DNA from: Macrotrachela quadricornifera
Taxonomy: Eukaryota > Rotifera > Eurotatoria > Philodinida > Philodinidae
Length of the DNA: 64,000 nucleotides
Reading direction: 5' to 3'
Assembly (NCBI GenBank): GCA_022393335.1
Contig: JAJEKB010020545.1
Location: 170,453-234,452 of the forward strand
Below are positions 1 to 11,010 of this stretch, one piece after another; positions within the stretch are counted from its first letter, which is position 1; the number at the start of each line of letters is the position of its first letter. The notes under the pieces were generated by a model. That model was not told the DNA's origin, did no database searches, and saw only the letters and a program-made list of their open reading frames with translations. A program made the translations under genes and the position numbers.

Positions 1-3000
1 AATAGGATCATGAATAATTGTACTTATGTTCAGAATAATAAGAACAACAATAATATATTTAGCTATTTGTTTACTTTTCTTTTTATCAAAATAAACTCCT
101 TTAATTACAGTAAATGCTCGTTCCATCGCAACGCATGCATTCAACCATTGATCAATATTAAGACAAATTCTCAATAAAAAGTCAATTGAATGACATTGAA
201 ATCTGAGAAATGATCGATTTATATTGTATGTCATTTGTGTAATAATAAGTATAAAAAATTTAAATGCTAATATAGTTATTGTAAACAAAGTAGTAATTGA
301 TGATCCAAATAAATATAAACCACAACCAACTTTATGTAGTTCTTTATTTATAAAAGTAATCAACGATAAAACACCATTGATAAGACCTACTATAACTATA
401 ATTGTTGTCAATGCAACACTTATTTTAACAATAGAAGGTTGATGTTTCATATTGACATGTGGTTTAATATAATAACCTAAAATAGCATCAAGTGAAAGAC
501 CAAATAAAGTTGAACTAAATTGACATCGTTTTCCATAAAAACATGGTGGACAAACACATATTGATGTTTGAGGACAAGTCGGTTTATCTTGTAAACATTG
601 GGCATTATTTTCACAATTACTTTCACCAAAACAATCATGTTTTATTGAAGAATTAAATTCAAAACAATTTGCCACATGTTGATCATTACATAAACAAAAA
701 TGATTATCATCATAAAAACAAGATAATAATGATTCTATTTGACATGCTAAATGATAATATTTAATTCGACGAATAAGATGATATTTAACAATAGTTTCAT
801 TTAATACTTCACTTATATATTTACAACGATCCGATGGATTGATTGAACGAACAATAGTTGTCGATTGATTGTAAATCTTTTGTACAGTTATTAAATAATA
901 TTGATTAATGAAAAGTTCAACAAAAGCAATGTGAAATGGTCTTGACCATCGAATAATAACTGAATTTTGATTGAAAGGAAGAGTTTTAAATGTCGAACCA
1001 TTTTCAGGTTGAACATTATCAATCACTCGAATGAAATGAATAAGTATTATTTCTGGTAAACTAATATTTTTGTGAAATGATATTATTATTTTATTATCAA
1101 TTATTTCACATCTTTCTCCACTAAAATCTTGTTGACAATTACAAATGAATTGTTTGTTAGATACAATATTTTCATTAATAGATATACATTGACCATTATT
1201 TTGACATGATAGATTTTGATTTAATTGACAAATTGTACTTTGAAGAAGACATCGAGAACCCCATTTATTAATTGGACAAATACAAATTGATCGATTATTT
1301 GATGAAACACCAATACATAATGAATCAGATGAACATATGCATTTATATTGAATAGTACAGTATTTTCCAGACCATCCTTGATTACATTGACAAAAACTAG
1401 TATATTTTAAATCATTCATATATCTAATACAATGACCATGTACACATGAGAGATCGAAACAATGTTCGATATTATCACTTGTACGTGGAATATTAATTTG
1501 AACAGCACTACGATGTACTGGTAGAAAACTATAGTTGAGTGGTATTAAAAAACTTCCACGATATTTAAATGAAATTTTTTCATAAATATCAATATGAATT
1601 GAATAATTATTTGTTTGAAGTTTTGGTCGAGTTGAATAAAGTAAATAAATATTGAATTTAGTTCGACAATGTTGAGTATAAAGATAAATAAGTTGTTGAT
1701 ATGAATGAATTATTCGTTGATTACTGTCATCAATAAGTAAAATAATTAATGAAAATAATGTTCGTCGAGAATCTGAATATGTTTGAAATTTAATGGTAAG
1801 ACTAACTCGTTGATTTTGATATTGACATTGTGAACCATAAAAACTAGGTGGACATAGACATGACTTAATAGTTACATTTTTATTACTATTTAACCAAATA
1901 TGTATAGGAATACCACGATGACAACGTTGTTCATATTGATGAGTTGATGAAATAATAGAAGAATATGTATTCTTATCTTCAATAGTTATTTGTTTGACTG
2001 ATTGTATTGATTTATCAATAGTAAAATTTATAATTTGTGGTTTCTTTGTATCATCAAGTCGTCCACAAAGAAATTTTTCAACATCGGTTCGATTTATTTT
2101 ATTCTGATTACGACATACAGAATTAAGTTTGTTGTTATTTTGAGTTTGATTACAAAAATATTCATCATCTCCTTGTACACAATCCTTTTTATTATCACAT
2201 AAACGATTAGAATGTATACAAGATCGAATGGTATCATTCTTACAATAAAAATTGTTCGATTGTAATTGATATCCATTCGATCGACACAATTTTGGTTCAT
2301 CAGTAGCACCAAGACAATCAATATTACCATCATTAATTTTTTCAATAGATAAACATATAAGTTTATATGTATCGAATGAGACACATTTATGATGATGAAA
2401 TGGACATTTTAATAATAATGATAAATCACAATTAATTTCATCTTCTCCATTAAAACAATTCCAAAAACTATTACATCTTGTATAAATATTATTACATACC
2501 CAATATTCACATTCAGTTTCATCCGTTTCATTTTGTCCATCAATCAAAACAGGTGATAGTTCTGTATAACCATCACAAATTGTTGAAAATGAAATATGTT
2601 TTCTAATATAATCATGATTAGTAATTTCATCTGCACATAATCCATATTCATCATATCCACAATCACATTCAAGATTATTGATTCGTTTTAAAGAAATACA
2701 TATATTATTGTTTGTACATTTGAAAAGATTTTCTGATGTTGTTGTTATAGAACAAGTTCCATTGATTAAAGAACATTGTTCATCATCCTTATAATCACAA
2801 TCGATTATATCATCACAAAGGCGACGTAGTGAGATACATTTTGATGAATTAATACATTGATACATTGTCGAACTATTACAAATTGCTGAATAATTATGAA
2901 TAATTGTATTGCATTGATAAAGCTGTTGATACAAAGCGTAAATAAAAATATCTTGCCATGAGCGTCTTCCACCGTAAAAAAAATTCAATGGAAAATCATC

Positions 3001-4239
3001 TGGATGGCGACATGTCATATTATTGAAGATTAGTAATGAACTATTGGAATAGAATCCACCACAAAGTTGATTATTATAACATACGTATTCAGGTGGTTGC
3101 AGACTACCAGCAACCATAGTAGTATTCTTAAAGTAGATAAAGTTGATATGACCAAAAGCTAATGCTCCATCTGTTAAAAAATATATATCTGGACAAGTTT
3201 CGTTGATTATTTTTTGGCATGGTTCATCATGACAAACATAATCACATATTGGATTATTAGACGATTCGATCTCAAAGTGACATTTCGATGCTAACCAGCA
3301 TGTTTCATTTATTGAGCTTGGTTTGTCCACAAACATCATCTGCTTAAGTAGATCACTACGTTTATCTACACATGAAGTTGTATATTTCATATGGAACATG
3401 AATGTTCCTACAAAGCATATGACATCTTCTTGAGCAAATGTCGGTTCATCAATGAAATAGGCAGGAGTTAAACCTGTATTCCCAAGTTCATCTGATAGGT
3501 CAAGACATTCAAAAGTGTCTTTATTATCATATAAAAATATTTCATGTATACATAGACCATTATTACATCGATATTCATCTTTTTTACATTGATGAATTTC
3601 AATTTGCCAACAATTTTCTTCATCAACTCCATTATTTAAACAATCAATGTATCCATTACATATTTCAGTCCAATCAAGACATGACAATGTCGAACCACGA
3701 TTACATTTTAAATGTATATAACATGTCAAATTTATGGGATCATAAGGATATTGATAAAAGTTATAAATGATTTCATTCAATGATGAATAATGATGTTCAT
3801 AAATATCCAATTCATATTGACATAATGGACCAAATCTTGGTAATGTACAATTGTAAAACAATTGTGTTTCATTTGATGTAAAAGGTTGATTTAAATAAAG
3901 TTGATAACGTTCAATAACATCCATTGGTGCTGACCAAATGTATAATTGTTGACTAGTAATATTTTGTTTGAAAAGTTCATCAAAAGTAAATTTTTGATTA
4001 AAATTATTTTCTTGAATATTCCATTTTGATGGTAATTCAGTTAAACAATAAGAAATAATTTCATCAAGATTAGAATTTTTTTTATTTGAAGCAGCAACAT
4101 GAAGACAATCATGTTGAAAACCAATATTATCATTCTTATTTATCTCACTTACCCAATCTGTAAGATGAAGATTGATTTGAGGTGAAGAAATCGTCATTTG
4201 TAATAGAATGAAAAAAAGAAAATTTCTCATGTATAACAT
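1..4239 (-). CDS. Large LDLa/EGF-repeat rhodopsin-like GPCR, 3' end outside window
   Basis: A single reading frame is open for 1413 codons from ATG at 4239 to the window edge. I checked nearly the whole frame line by line and found no stop. Codon 2 of the upstream frame is a stop, so 4239 (or ATG 4230) is the start. Residues 1-20 form a hydrophobic signal peptide. The ectodomain has LDL-receptor class A-like modules with acidic Cys-x-x-x-x-Asp-Glu ends (about residues 185-250 and 450-730) and several EGF-like modules ending in Cys-x-Cys-x5-Gly-x2-Cys (about 800, 925-955, 1000-1040 and 1190-1250). TM1 starts near 1272, TM2 near 1313 and TM3 near 1345, followed by Glu1373-Arg1374 (the DRY position) and TM4 near 1394. 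TM5-7 lie beyond position 1. Such ectodomain-plus-7TM receptors are abundant in bdelloids; the ligand is unknown. A TATA-like stretch lies about 30 nt upstream on this strand. Confidence 0.88.
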   Translation of the reverse strand, partial: MLYMRNFLFFILLQMTISSPQINLHLTDWVSEINKNDNIGFQHDCLHVAASNKKNSNLDEIISYCLTELPSKWNIQENNFNQKFTFDELFKQNITSQQLYIWSAPMDVIERYQLYLNQPFTSNETQLFYNCTLPRFGPLCQYELDIYEHHYSSLNEIIYNFYQYPYDPINLTCYIHLKCNRGSTLSCLDWTEICNGYIDCLNNGVDEENCWQIEIHQCKKDEYRCNNGLCIHEIFLYDNKDTFECLDLSDELGNTGLTPAYFIDEPTFAQEDVICFVGTFMFHMKYTTSCVDKRSDLLKQMMFVDKPSSINETCWLASKCHFEIESSNNPICDYVCHDEPCQKIINETCPDIYFLTDGALAFGHINFIYFKNTTMVAGSLQPPEYVCYNNQLCGGFYSNSSLLIFNNMTCRHPDDFPLNFFYGGRRSWQDIFIYALYQQLYQCNTIIHNYSAICNSSTMYQCINSSKCISLRRLCDDIIDCDYKDDEQCSLINGTCSITTTSENLFKCTNNNICISLKRINNLECDCGYDEYGLCADEITNHDYIRKHISFSTICDGYTELSPVLIDGQNETDETECEYWVCNNIYTRCNSFWNCFNGEDEINCDLSLLLKCPFHHHKCVSFDTYKLICLSIEKINDGNIDCLGATDEPKLCRSNGYQLQSNNFYCKNDTIRSCIHSNRLCDNKKDCVQGDDEYFCNQTQNNNKLNSVCRNQNKINRTDVEKFLCGRLDDTKKPQIINFTIDKSIQSVKQITIEDKNTYSSIISSTHQYEQRCHRGIPIHIWLNSNKNVTIKSCLCPPSFYGSQCQYQNQRVSLTIKFQTYSDSRRTLFSLIILLIDDSNQRIIHSYQQLIYLYTQHCRTKFNIYLLYSTRPKLQTNNYSIHIDIYEKISFKYRGSFLIPLNYSFLPVHRSAVQINIPRTSDNIEHCFDLSCVHGHCIRYMNDLKYTSFCQCNQGWSGKYCTIQYKCICSSDSLCIGVSSNNRSICICPINKWGSRCLLQSTICQLNQNLSCQNNGQCISINENIVSNKQFICNCQQDFSGERCEIIDNKIIISFHKNISLPEIILIHFIRVIDNVQPENGSTFKTLPFNQNSVIIRWSRPFHIAFVELFINQYYLITVQKIYNQSTTIVRSINPSDRCKYISEVLNETIVKYHLIRRIKYYHLACQIESLLSCFYDDNHFCLCNDQHVANCFEFNSSIKHDCFGESNCENNAQCLQDKPTCPQTSICVCPPCFYGKRCQFSSTLFGLSLDAILGYYIKPHVNMKHQPSIVKISVALTTIIVIVGLINGVLSLITFINKELHKVGCGLYLFGSSITTLFTITILAFKFFILIITQMTYNINRSFLRFQCHSIDFLLRICLNIDQWLNACVAMERAFTVIKGVYFDKKKSKQIAKYIIVVLIILNISTIIHDPI

Positions 4240-7200
4240 TGCTTAATTCTTTAATACTTTTCAGTGAATATTATATAAAGAATGTAGAAGAATTCTATTT
4301 TTTCTTTTTCTTGAAATATTTGTATTTATTTTAGAAAGAGCTCATATAAAATGTTGTTACTAACAAAAATCACGACTAATATTATTCAGAGAAGTTTGTT
4401 TTATATCCTGTGTAAAAAATTTCAAAACATTTCTTGTACGTCATCTAAATGCGTTAAAACTACTGACTGCACATCTGCCATGATTTTAGCAAAAAGTAAG
4501 TGTTACACAAAACGGAAACTTGCTGCTTTTATCTATACAGAAGAATGCAAAAAAAAATAGCTGTAAATTTTTACAATTTATTTTTTATTTCTGATAATCA
4601 AAAAAAAGGAATCATCTTTCATCTATAGTTGACGCACATACTATACTGCAAAATTATAATATCCAGACATACAAGAATTTGAAAAAACACATTTAATTTT
4701 CATCTTTAGAGCGTGAAAACGGCAAAAATCTTCATTTATTTTGAACGTAAATAGATTAGAATGGCAGTCTTCAATTGTAGCGGTTAAACGCATCTTTTCA
4801 ATTTTTTGTTTGTTTGAATAATTAATTGTTCAGGAACAGTTGGCCACTTAAGGGAATCATGGTGGCTCTCTGGTATTTTGTAATACAAAGATTTTGATAT
4901 GAGATTAGTTTTTGTTAAATCATTTATTAGAGACTTTTTTGTTATAGTTTGGATTATAATTAGATTATTTTTTCTGATAATCAATAGGGAATAATAAATA
5001 TAACACAGTTGATTTTCAGCGAAAATTTTATTAGTGTAAAATCCTGCAAGAAACGTTCCTATCTTGAAAAAGTTAAAGTGCGAATGTCTCTCTCTCTCTC
5101 TTCTTAAGATATTCCGTTTATAAACATATAATAAAAATAAATTATATACGAATAGAAGAAGGAGAATTATATAATTGACAAATTCTTTTAATAGAGAATA
5201 CTCATTAATAAGCATATCACAATATATACATCCAAAGACAATCACTTTTCTGACCGTTGCAGCCAATGCCAGAGCTTTCGTTTGACTTTATTCGAGGAAG
5301 GAAAAAAATCAGGTAGAAAGTCTCCCAAAGTTGAAGAGAAAATGTTCTCTGTTTTAACATTTTTTCCACTGAAATCCAGCAGGGAGTATCTGAGGACGAG
5401 GAGAGGATGGAAAAAACTCGTCATTTATTGCTGTAAAAATATTTTTCTTGTCGCTCTTTTTGTAGTGTCAATTACAAAGGATTATTCTGTATTTTTCATT
5501 TCGCTAGCGAAGGCGGCTACGCTCTAAATCTTTATGTTCAAAGTTAAATGTGATCTTGAAAGAAATGCAAGTTTACCCTGTGCTCAATATAAATTTAAAA
5601 ACGACAGCGTATCGTATAGAGAACCGATACCGGCGACCAGCTGATCCTATATCAGTATAGATTTCATACCGAATGGTCTACCGGCTAGTGAACCGCATGT
5701 GCTACGAACTGAAAAAAGTAAGTCTATATACTGCTCGAACTACTCAATCATTAAATTAAACCGCCCGTCATAGACTGGTTACCATCAGTTTTTCGCTGTT
5801 TTTTCCAGGTCATCTTTTAGTCCTATCGATCGGCTATAAAACCGAAAAAGATTGGGAAATAACCATGAAAACGACGATAACCAGGGAATGGTGGGCAGTT
5901 TATCTCTGGCTAAGTCAGTAGTTCGATAGATAAACCAGGTGGTCATCAGTCTACAAGAGAAAATACTTGATTCTCTATCTAAACTAGGGAGAAGATCTTC
6001 TCATTTACATATCTTCGGTGCATTTATTTTATGAAAAGTATAAAGAAACATTAAAGCTCAACCAACGAAAATTTCCAGGAAGAAAGGCAGAATACACAAA
6101 AAAAATTAGGACGAGAAAATCCCCTTCCTTTCCTCCTCCTAATCGTACGTTCTGACGAGTGCACTACTGTCGCTTAAAGTTTTTGACTTGAATGCTTACT
6201 TGACAAATAGGACATTGTCCTTTCTAAGAACTGGATATATTTTTCAATCTTGATATAAAATACTGTAAACTGAGAGTAGAAATTTTCAAACAAGAAATGT
6301 TGTTGAAAGTACTTACCTGCTTCTATTGCCTTTCCACATGATTCATTTTCTCTTTGAAAACTTCAAACAACATTCAAGTTTAAATTGAAAGAGAAAATTG
6401 AAGGCCGATACATAAGAAAAAAATTAGCGGGCGAAATACTTGCACTCCTCCCCCCCCCCCAATCGTACGGCCTGATCATACTGGAAAATATAAGAGATGT
6501 TTTATCAGATCTGTGTTTACAACGAGAATCTTTTGAATTTCACTCAAAATTACTAAGCCTTCTTTCAGTTTTGTGTAAAAATTTCGTACAGATCCTAAAA
6601 TGACAAAGAAGATACCATCAACATTGTAAACGATTTGTTATGCTAGTAGTATGTGCTGTGGCGATTGACACGTTTCACGATTATTAACCAATAAAAAAAG
6701 CGACTATATTTAGTTATATTTGTTTTATTTCTGAAAAATTCCTTTATAATTTCTTTATCTTAAAAAGTATTTCGCATCAGAGACTACAAATGAGTTACTG
6801 AAGATTAGGACAGCAGGACATCTGACAATATGAACAGCGAGTAATCATTTTTTGGTCGCTCTCTCTGGAACAAATATGCGAAAGCTGTGTAATAATAGTT
6901 GTGAGAATTGGTTCAGATTGTAAATGAGTAAGAGTTAGTCTAACTACTTGTATGTCGTTGTCGATTCGAATGAGATTGACCAAGATTGTAATTTAATTCC
7001 AATAGACGTAGGCATCAATGATTACATTCGATAGAGATTCTTTACCTATATCCATACGTATCACATCAATGCTTTACTTGATCGGTCTATCGTTTGTTCG
7101 TTATATTGATTAATTATATACATGCATACTTATTTTTCATTTTCGATCGAAAAACGACCTAAATAATGAAAAGAAAATTAATTAAACTCATAGGTACTGT
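4240..7200. other. Gene-poor region
   Basis: I see no convincing gene here. Short ORFs are AT-rich and lack domains. The stretch holds a CT microsatellite (about 5088-5104), a diverged small foldback (5758-5905), and a pair of diverged direct repeats at about 6090-6160 and 6410-6475. Each repeat has an A-run, a C-rich tract and the word AATCGTACG. Confidence 0.5.
5758..5905. repeat. Small diverged foldback
   Basis: The segment starting AAACCGCCCGTCAT at 5758 is matched imperfectly, in reverse complement, by the segment ending near 5905, which reads AAACTGCCCACCAT on the other strand. Both arms continue into a CTGGTTA word. The loop holds a TATAAA-like string. This could be an old MITE. Arm identity was only estimated by eye. 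Confidence 0.4.
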
Positions 7201-7537
7201 TCATGACCTGTATATACACGATCCTAACATAAAGAACAGCTTCATTTAATTGATTTAAATACTTACTTTTCGATCTCCAGTGACAAATTATGAAGTAAAT
7301 TAAAACAAATAAATTTATGCATGAAAATATCCAGATAACAAAAAGACGAGATACATCAATGTTATCGAGTTGTGTCTGAACCATCTGATTCATTCTGTTG
7401 ACACCATCATCCTTTGTGCTATTGTAATATAAAACAATTTCTGGCTTGTTCTTTTCCTCATTCATTATTGTGTGATCATGATATAATGATATTTGAAGGT
7501 CAACACAAAAAATCGATAATTGTTGAGGACAATGCAT
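7201..7537 (-). CDS. Possible small single-pass membrane protein, two exons
   Basis: The exon 7537-7267 is open from ATG. A 43-nt intron with textbook ends (GTAAGT at 7266, TTAG ending at 7224) joins it in phase to exon 7223-7201, giving 97 codons and a stop. The product has a polar N-terminal half and one transmembrane helix near residues 65-85 (Leu-Phe-Val-Ile-Trp start), followed by a basic tail. It has no signal peptide. The helix and its Val-Ser-Arg entry resemble the last membrane helix of Cys-loop ligand-gated channels, so this may be a solitary tail exon or a relic rather than a complete gene. I found no upstream channel exons. Confidence 0.35.
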
Positions 7538-7965
7538 ATCGATCTACAGCTCTCATGAAATGTCCTTCTTATATTTTTTCGAATAGTTCTAACAAGCGTT
7601 GTTTAACTTCCTAGAAGATCTGTTGCCAAATCTGTACTAGTTCATTCGATATGGAACCAGATTACGAATTCGATTCATATCTTACGTTGCAGCCTATACT
7701 CTGCATCATGTAGTATTCGATGACGAACATTGTCTATTCAAGGTACGGCAGATGTTCTCATTCGTGATTATTCGATGAATTCCGATCAACATTTGTCATT
7801 ATCTCGAATAAAATGATCTAGCTTGCTTAAAATGTGTTTTAGTCAGTTTAGATATCTTTTTTCGAAAAGGAGATATGTAGATTTCCAATTTAATATTTCT
7901 CAGATAGAAAAACAAATACATCAGTTACGAATCCTGTTACTTGCTTAATCGAAAAAACTAACAAA

Positions 7966-8100
7966 ATGCCAAACAGAAAACAAGATGTAGTCTTTGAAAA
8001 CTATGCTTATAGTGGTGCAACAATAACAGCCGATAATCAATTAATTCCAAGTTACACGTATCACAATACATCGATTCAAGGTCTTTTGCATGTCGAGTAA
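7966..8100 (+). pseudogene. Possible relic of a GDSL/SGNH-type esterase
   Basis: A 44-codon frame contains an Asn-Tyr-Ala-Tyr-Ser-Gly-Ala-Thr stretch. It recalls the conserved block II of GDSL/SGNH hydrolases (Asn-x-x-x-Gly-Ala). Nothing recognisable lies before or after it, so at best it is one exon or a decayed fragment. The identification rests only on this short motif. Confidence 0.22.
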
Positions 8101-11010
8101 GTAGCAGAAGCATACACTCTATCCACCCTCGGCTAGATCAAATAACTTCTTCAAATAATCAATTGTTATCAAGTGACAACATAGCAAACAGTCTGATTGA
8201 ATCTATCTGTTGAGTGCTGCATCAGGACAATATTCACCTGGGATTACTGAACATGACAATGTTAAGTTAAATGCATATGTAGAAGCGTTGACAGTTTTTT
8301 GTACTCACTCGAAATTGTGCTCTGCAAAGACTTTTGTCTTTTAATGTTTATCTACTCGAAGGCCATTTAACAAATTCGGGTCAGTTCACCTCAAGCATAG
8401 CTCCCTATCCGAAGATGTCAGATAATGGCTCTTAAGAGTTGATACTTTAGTGGAAAAGATACATAGCAAGATTTGAAACTTTTCGATTTTGAAAGAACTG
8501 ATGTCAGAAAAAAAGTAGCTATTTTCAAAGTTCGAAAACGATCCATACGTAATAAAGGAAAGATTTTTTCATGAAAGAAATCTCCCGAAATGTTTGACGA
8601 CTTTATTGTTTTATAGTCAATAATCTCTTGGTCAATTCCACGAAGGAATGCCAGAACAAAATAACTCTAATCGACATTTATCAACCAATAATCAAAGCAA
8701 TTAAAAATTCATCTGTATATGGTTTATAAATACTTTTAAAGAATTTATGAATCGAACAAATGTGTTTCAAAGATAAACAGACGAATCGTACGAAATCTCA
8801 AAAGTTTTTCATCTGAACATAAATTTCGTAAAAAAACAAATTTTGTTTTTGGAACATATGCGATACGAATGTTATTTGAAACTTTAATTTATCGAGAAGA
8901 TTTTTCTTTTTGAATTGAATTTTCAGAGCATTTCACTCACTAGTAGACTATCTAAGATATGAAATGTTTTAAGGTCATAATTTAATGATACCATCTAAAC
9001 ACATTAGATATGTCAATACCGACAGTATGTTTTGTTGTATTTTACGTTTTATCACAAATAATATAGAACATCTCTTTCATGGTTATTGAATAATCTTTAA
9101 GCTCATCCTCAAGAAAAAAGCGCGAATCAAACTAATCCTCATTCTCAATATGGAAGAAAAATACAATACGCACATATGAGTGAATTGCGCTGCCATTGTA
9201 CGATTGCATTTCCAACACAAAAACGCTCATAACTCAGCTTCTACTCAACCGATTTGAATAATTTTTTTTTTAAAATGCTGCTTAGGATCTATCCCACTTA
9301 CCGTAAAACTATCAAGGTTTTTGGCTATCGTCGCTATGGAGTTTCAAGCAAGAAACGTCAAAATGAATGCATTTTGGGCCCACCCCTGGATGAAAATCAC
9401 TCTTACTGTCTCCCCATTTTGAATAGATGAACATAATTTATTATAACCATTTTGTAGCTAAGACTTTCCTCTTTCTCATTATATAAATTGATCATAGCTT
9501 TGGTTTTGATTTTCTGATTAAATTCTACAAAGACTAGCTAAACATACACTGTGACCAGTTTATGTCCCGACAGATTAAATTCAGTCTACTGAAGTCAATT
9601 CTAAAGCAAATGCCGATTTTTTTTCACTGTTCGGTAGAGTAAAGAGCGAGAAATTTTTTCATAAAAAACTTTTTTTCGAAGCTTCTTATGGATCAGTTAA
9701 AAAACTAAAAATAAGACGGTAGGGGTACTGTTGTTCCGCTAAATGTCCCGACAGATTTTGAATTTCGTTTCTTTGATATCTCTGTAATTGTGAGAGCTAA
9801 TGTCCTGATTTTTTTAATCTTTTTTAGCTGGCTATATGATAAATCTATAGTAAAAATTTCAGCTCTTGAGCACGTACTGTTCGTGAGAAAATCGTATTTT
9901 ACTCGAAAAATGTCCCGACAGATTTTTTTAAATCCAAATGTCCCGACAGATTTTTTTGGTATCCGAATGTCCCCACAGATTAAATTTTAAAAGCAAATCC
10001 AAATTTTCTTTTTCTGTTTGACAGATCTAAGAAGACGAAATGTTTTGGTAAAAATTTTCTTTCTAAGGACTTTCTAAATGAAATAAAAAACTAAAGACAA
10101 AAGGACAAGGGTGGTGGTGTAGGTATCATCCGCACCTTTTCGCTCTTAAGATATGCATATATATGTGTCGATAAAATTCTGCATATGCTCGTTAGATTCT
10201 CCTTTTCAAAAGCTTTCGATTTATATATGATAACAATATAGAAACTGTCATTTCGTGATTTTTTTTGCCAAAATACTTCCAAAATGATGCATTTTATTAT
10301 GTCAAAATATGTTGAAAACAACGCGTTTTTTTAAAAAACTCAATTTTTTTCTGAAATAAAAAACTGGCAGTTGGGAAAATATTTGATTTATACACAACTG
10401 ATAGAGCTCTCTCAAATGTACAATGCAACTTTGCTTTATCTTCACTTTTATTTTTTTCGATTTTTTTCTTCAAATCGTACAATGCCAGCGCAATTCACTC
10501 ATATTCGTCAATCTCATCGGCAGGCCGCCAGCAGGGCAAGGAGGGGCAGTTGCCCCACCAAATATTTTACTGTTGGCCCGCCGATGGGTAAAACATACAT
10601 CTCAAGTCGATGTCAGATATATTCACATTAGAATTAAACCATCGAATTTAACGTGATTTTTTTGAAGTAAAAAAGAAAAAAAAACATTTTATGTCACTAT
10701 CGTATTTCATCGCATCCGACGACACAGAAGCCTGATAAATATTTGTTATAACAACAAATTCAATACTTTTTTCTATAAATAGGAATAGAATTATAAGCTA
10801 ATGTCTTTCAAGGATTTTTTTTAACAGAACAGAAAAAAAAACAAGATAGTAACATACATGTACATGTGCGCCATTTGTGCTCTTTATAAACATACAGCAG
10901 GATTGTTGTTCGTATTATTAATATAACGAAAAAAAAATTATTTTCATAGTGTCTTTGTGACGAACGATCGACACAACTGATTGTTATTTTTATAATTCTC
11001 ATATAGAAAA
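8101..11010. other. Gene-poor region upstream of the HECT gene
   Basis: No gene is supported apart from the repeat at 9562-9981. At 10531-10560 a GGGGCA/TGCCCC hairpin sits in a locally GC-rich patch. The last few hundred bases before 11011 should contain the promoter of the HECT gene, but I cannot pinpoint it. Confidence 0.45.
9562..9981 (+). repeat. Dispersed 15-nt motif, five copies in a diverged tandem unit
   Basis: The word ATGTCCCGACAGATT occurs at 9562, 9743, 9910 and 9938, with a one-base variant at 9967. The spacings are 181, 167, 28 and 29 nt. The DNA after the first copy and after the last copy is also alignable (A/T-rich stretches ending in AAAAAACTAAA and a G-rich string), so this looks like a decayed tandem duplication with a sharply conserved core. 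Confidence 0.6.

Noticed and set aside
4351..4560. Small ORF just upstream of the GPCR
   Set aside because: No signal peptide or conserved pattern; it ends in a poly-A-encoded Lys run.
4784..5266. 160-codon minus-strand ORF
   Set aside because: AT-rich composition, crosses a CT microsatellite, no domain, no splice partners.
10371..10656. Overlapping plus-strand ORFs near 10.4-10.65 kb
   Set aside because: Two frames of the same stretch are equally open, with no family features.
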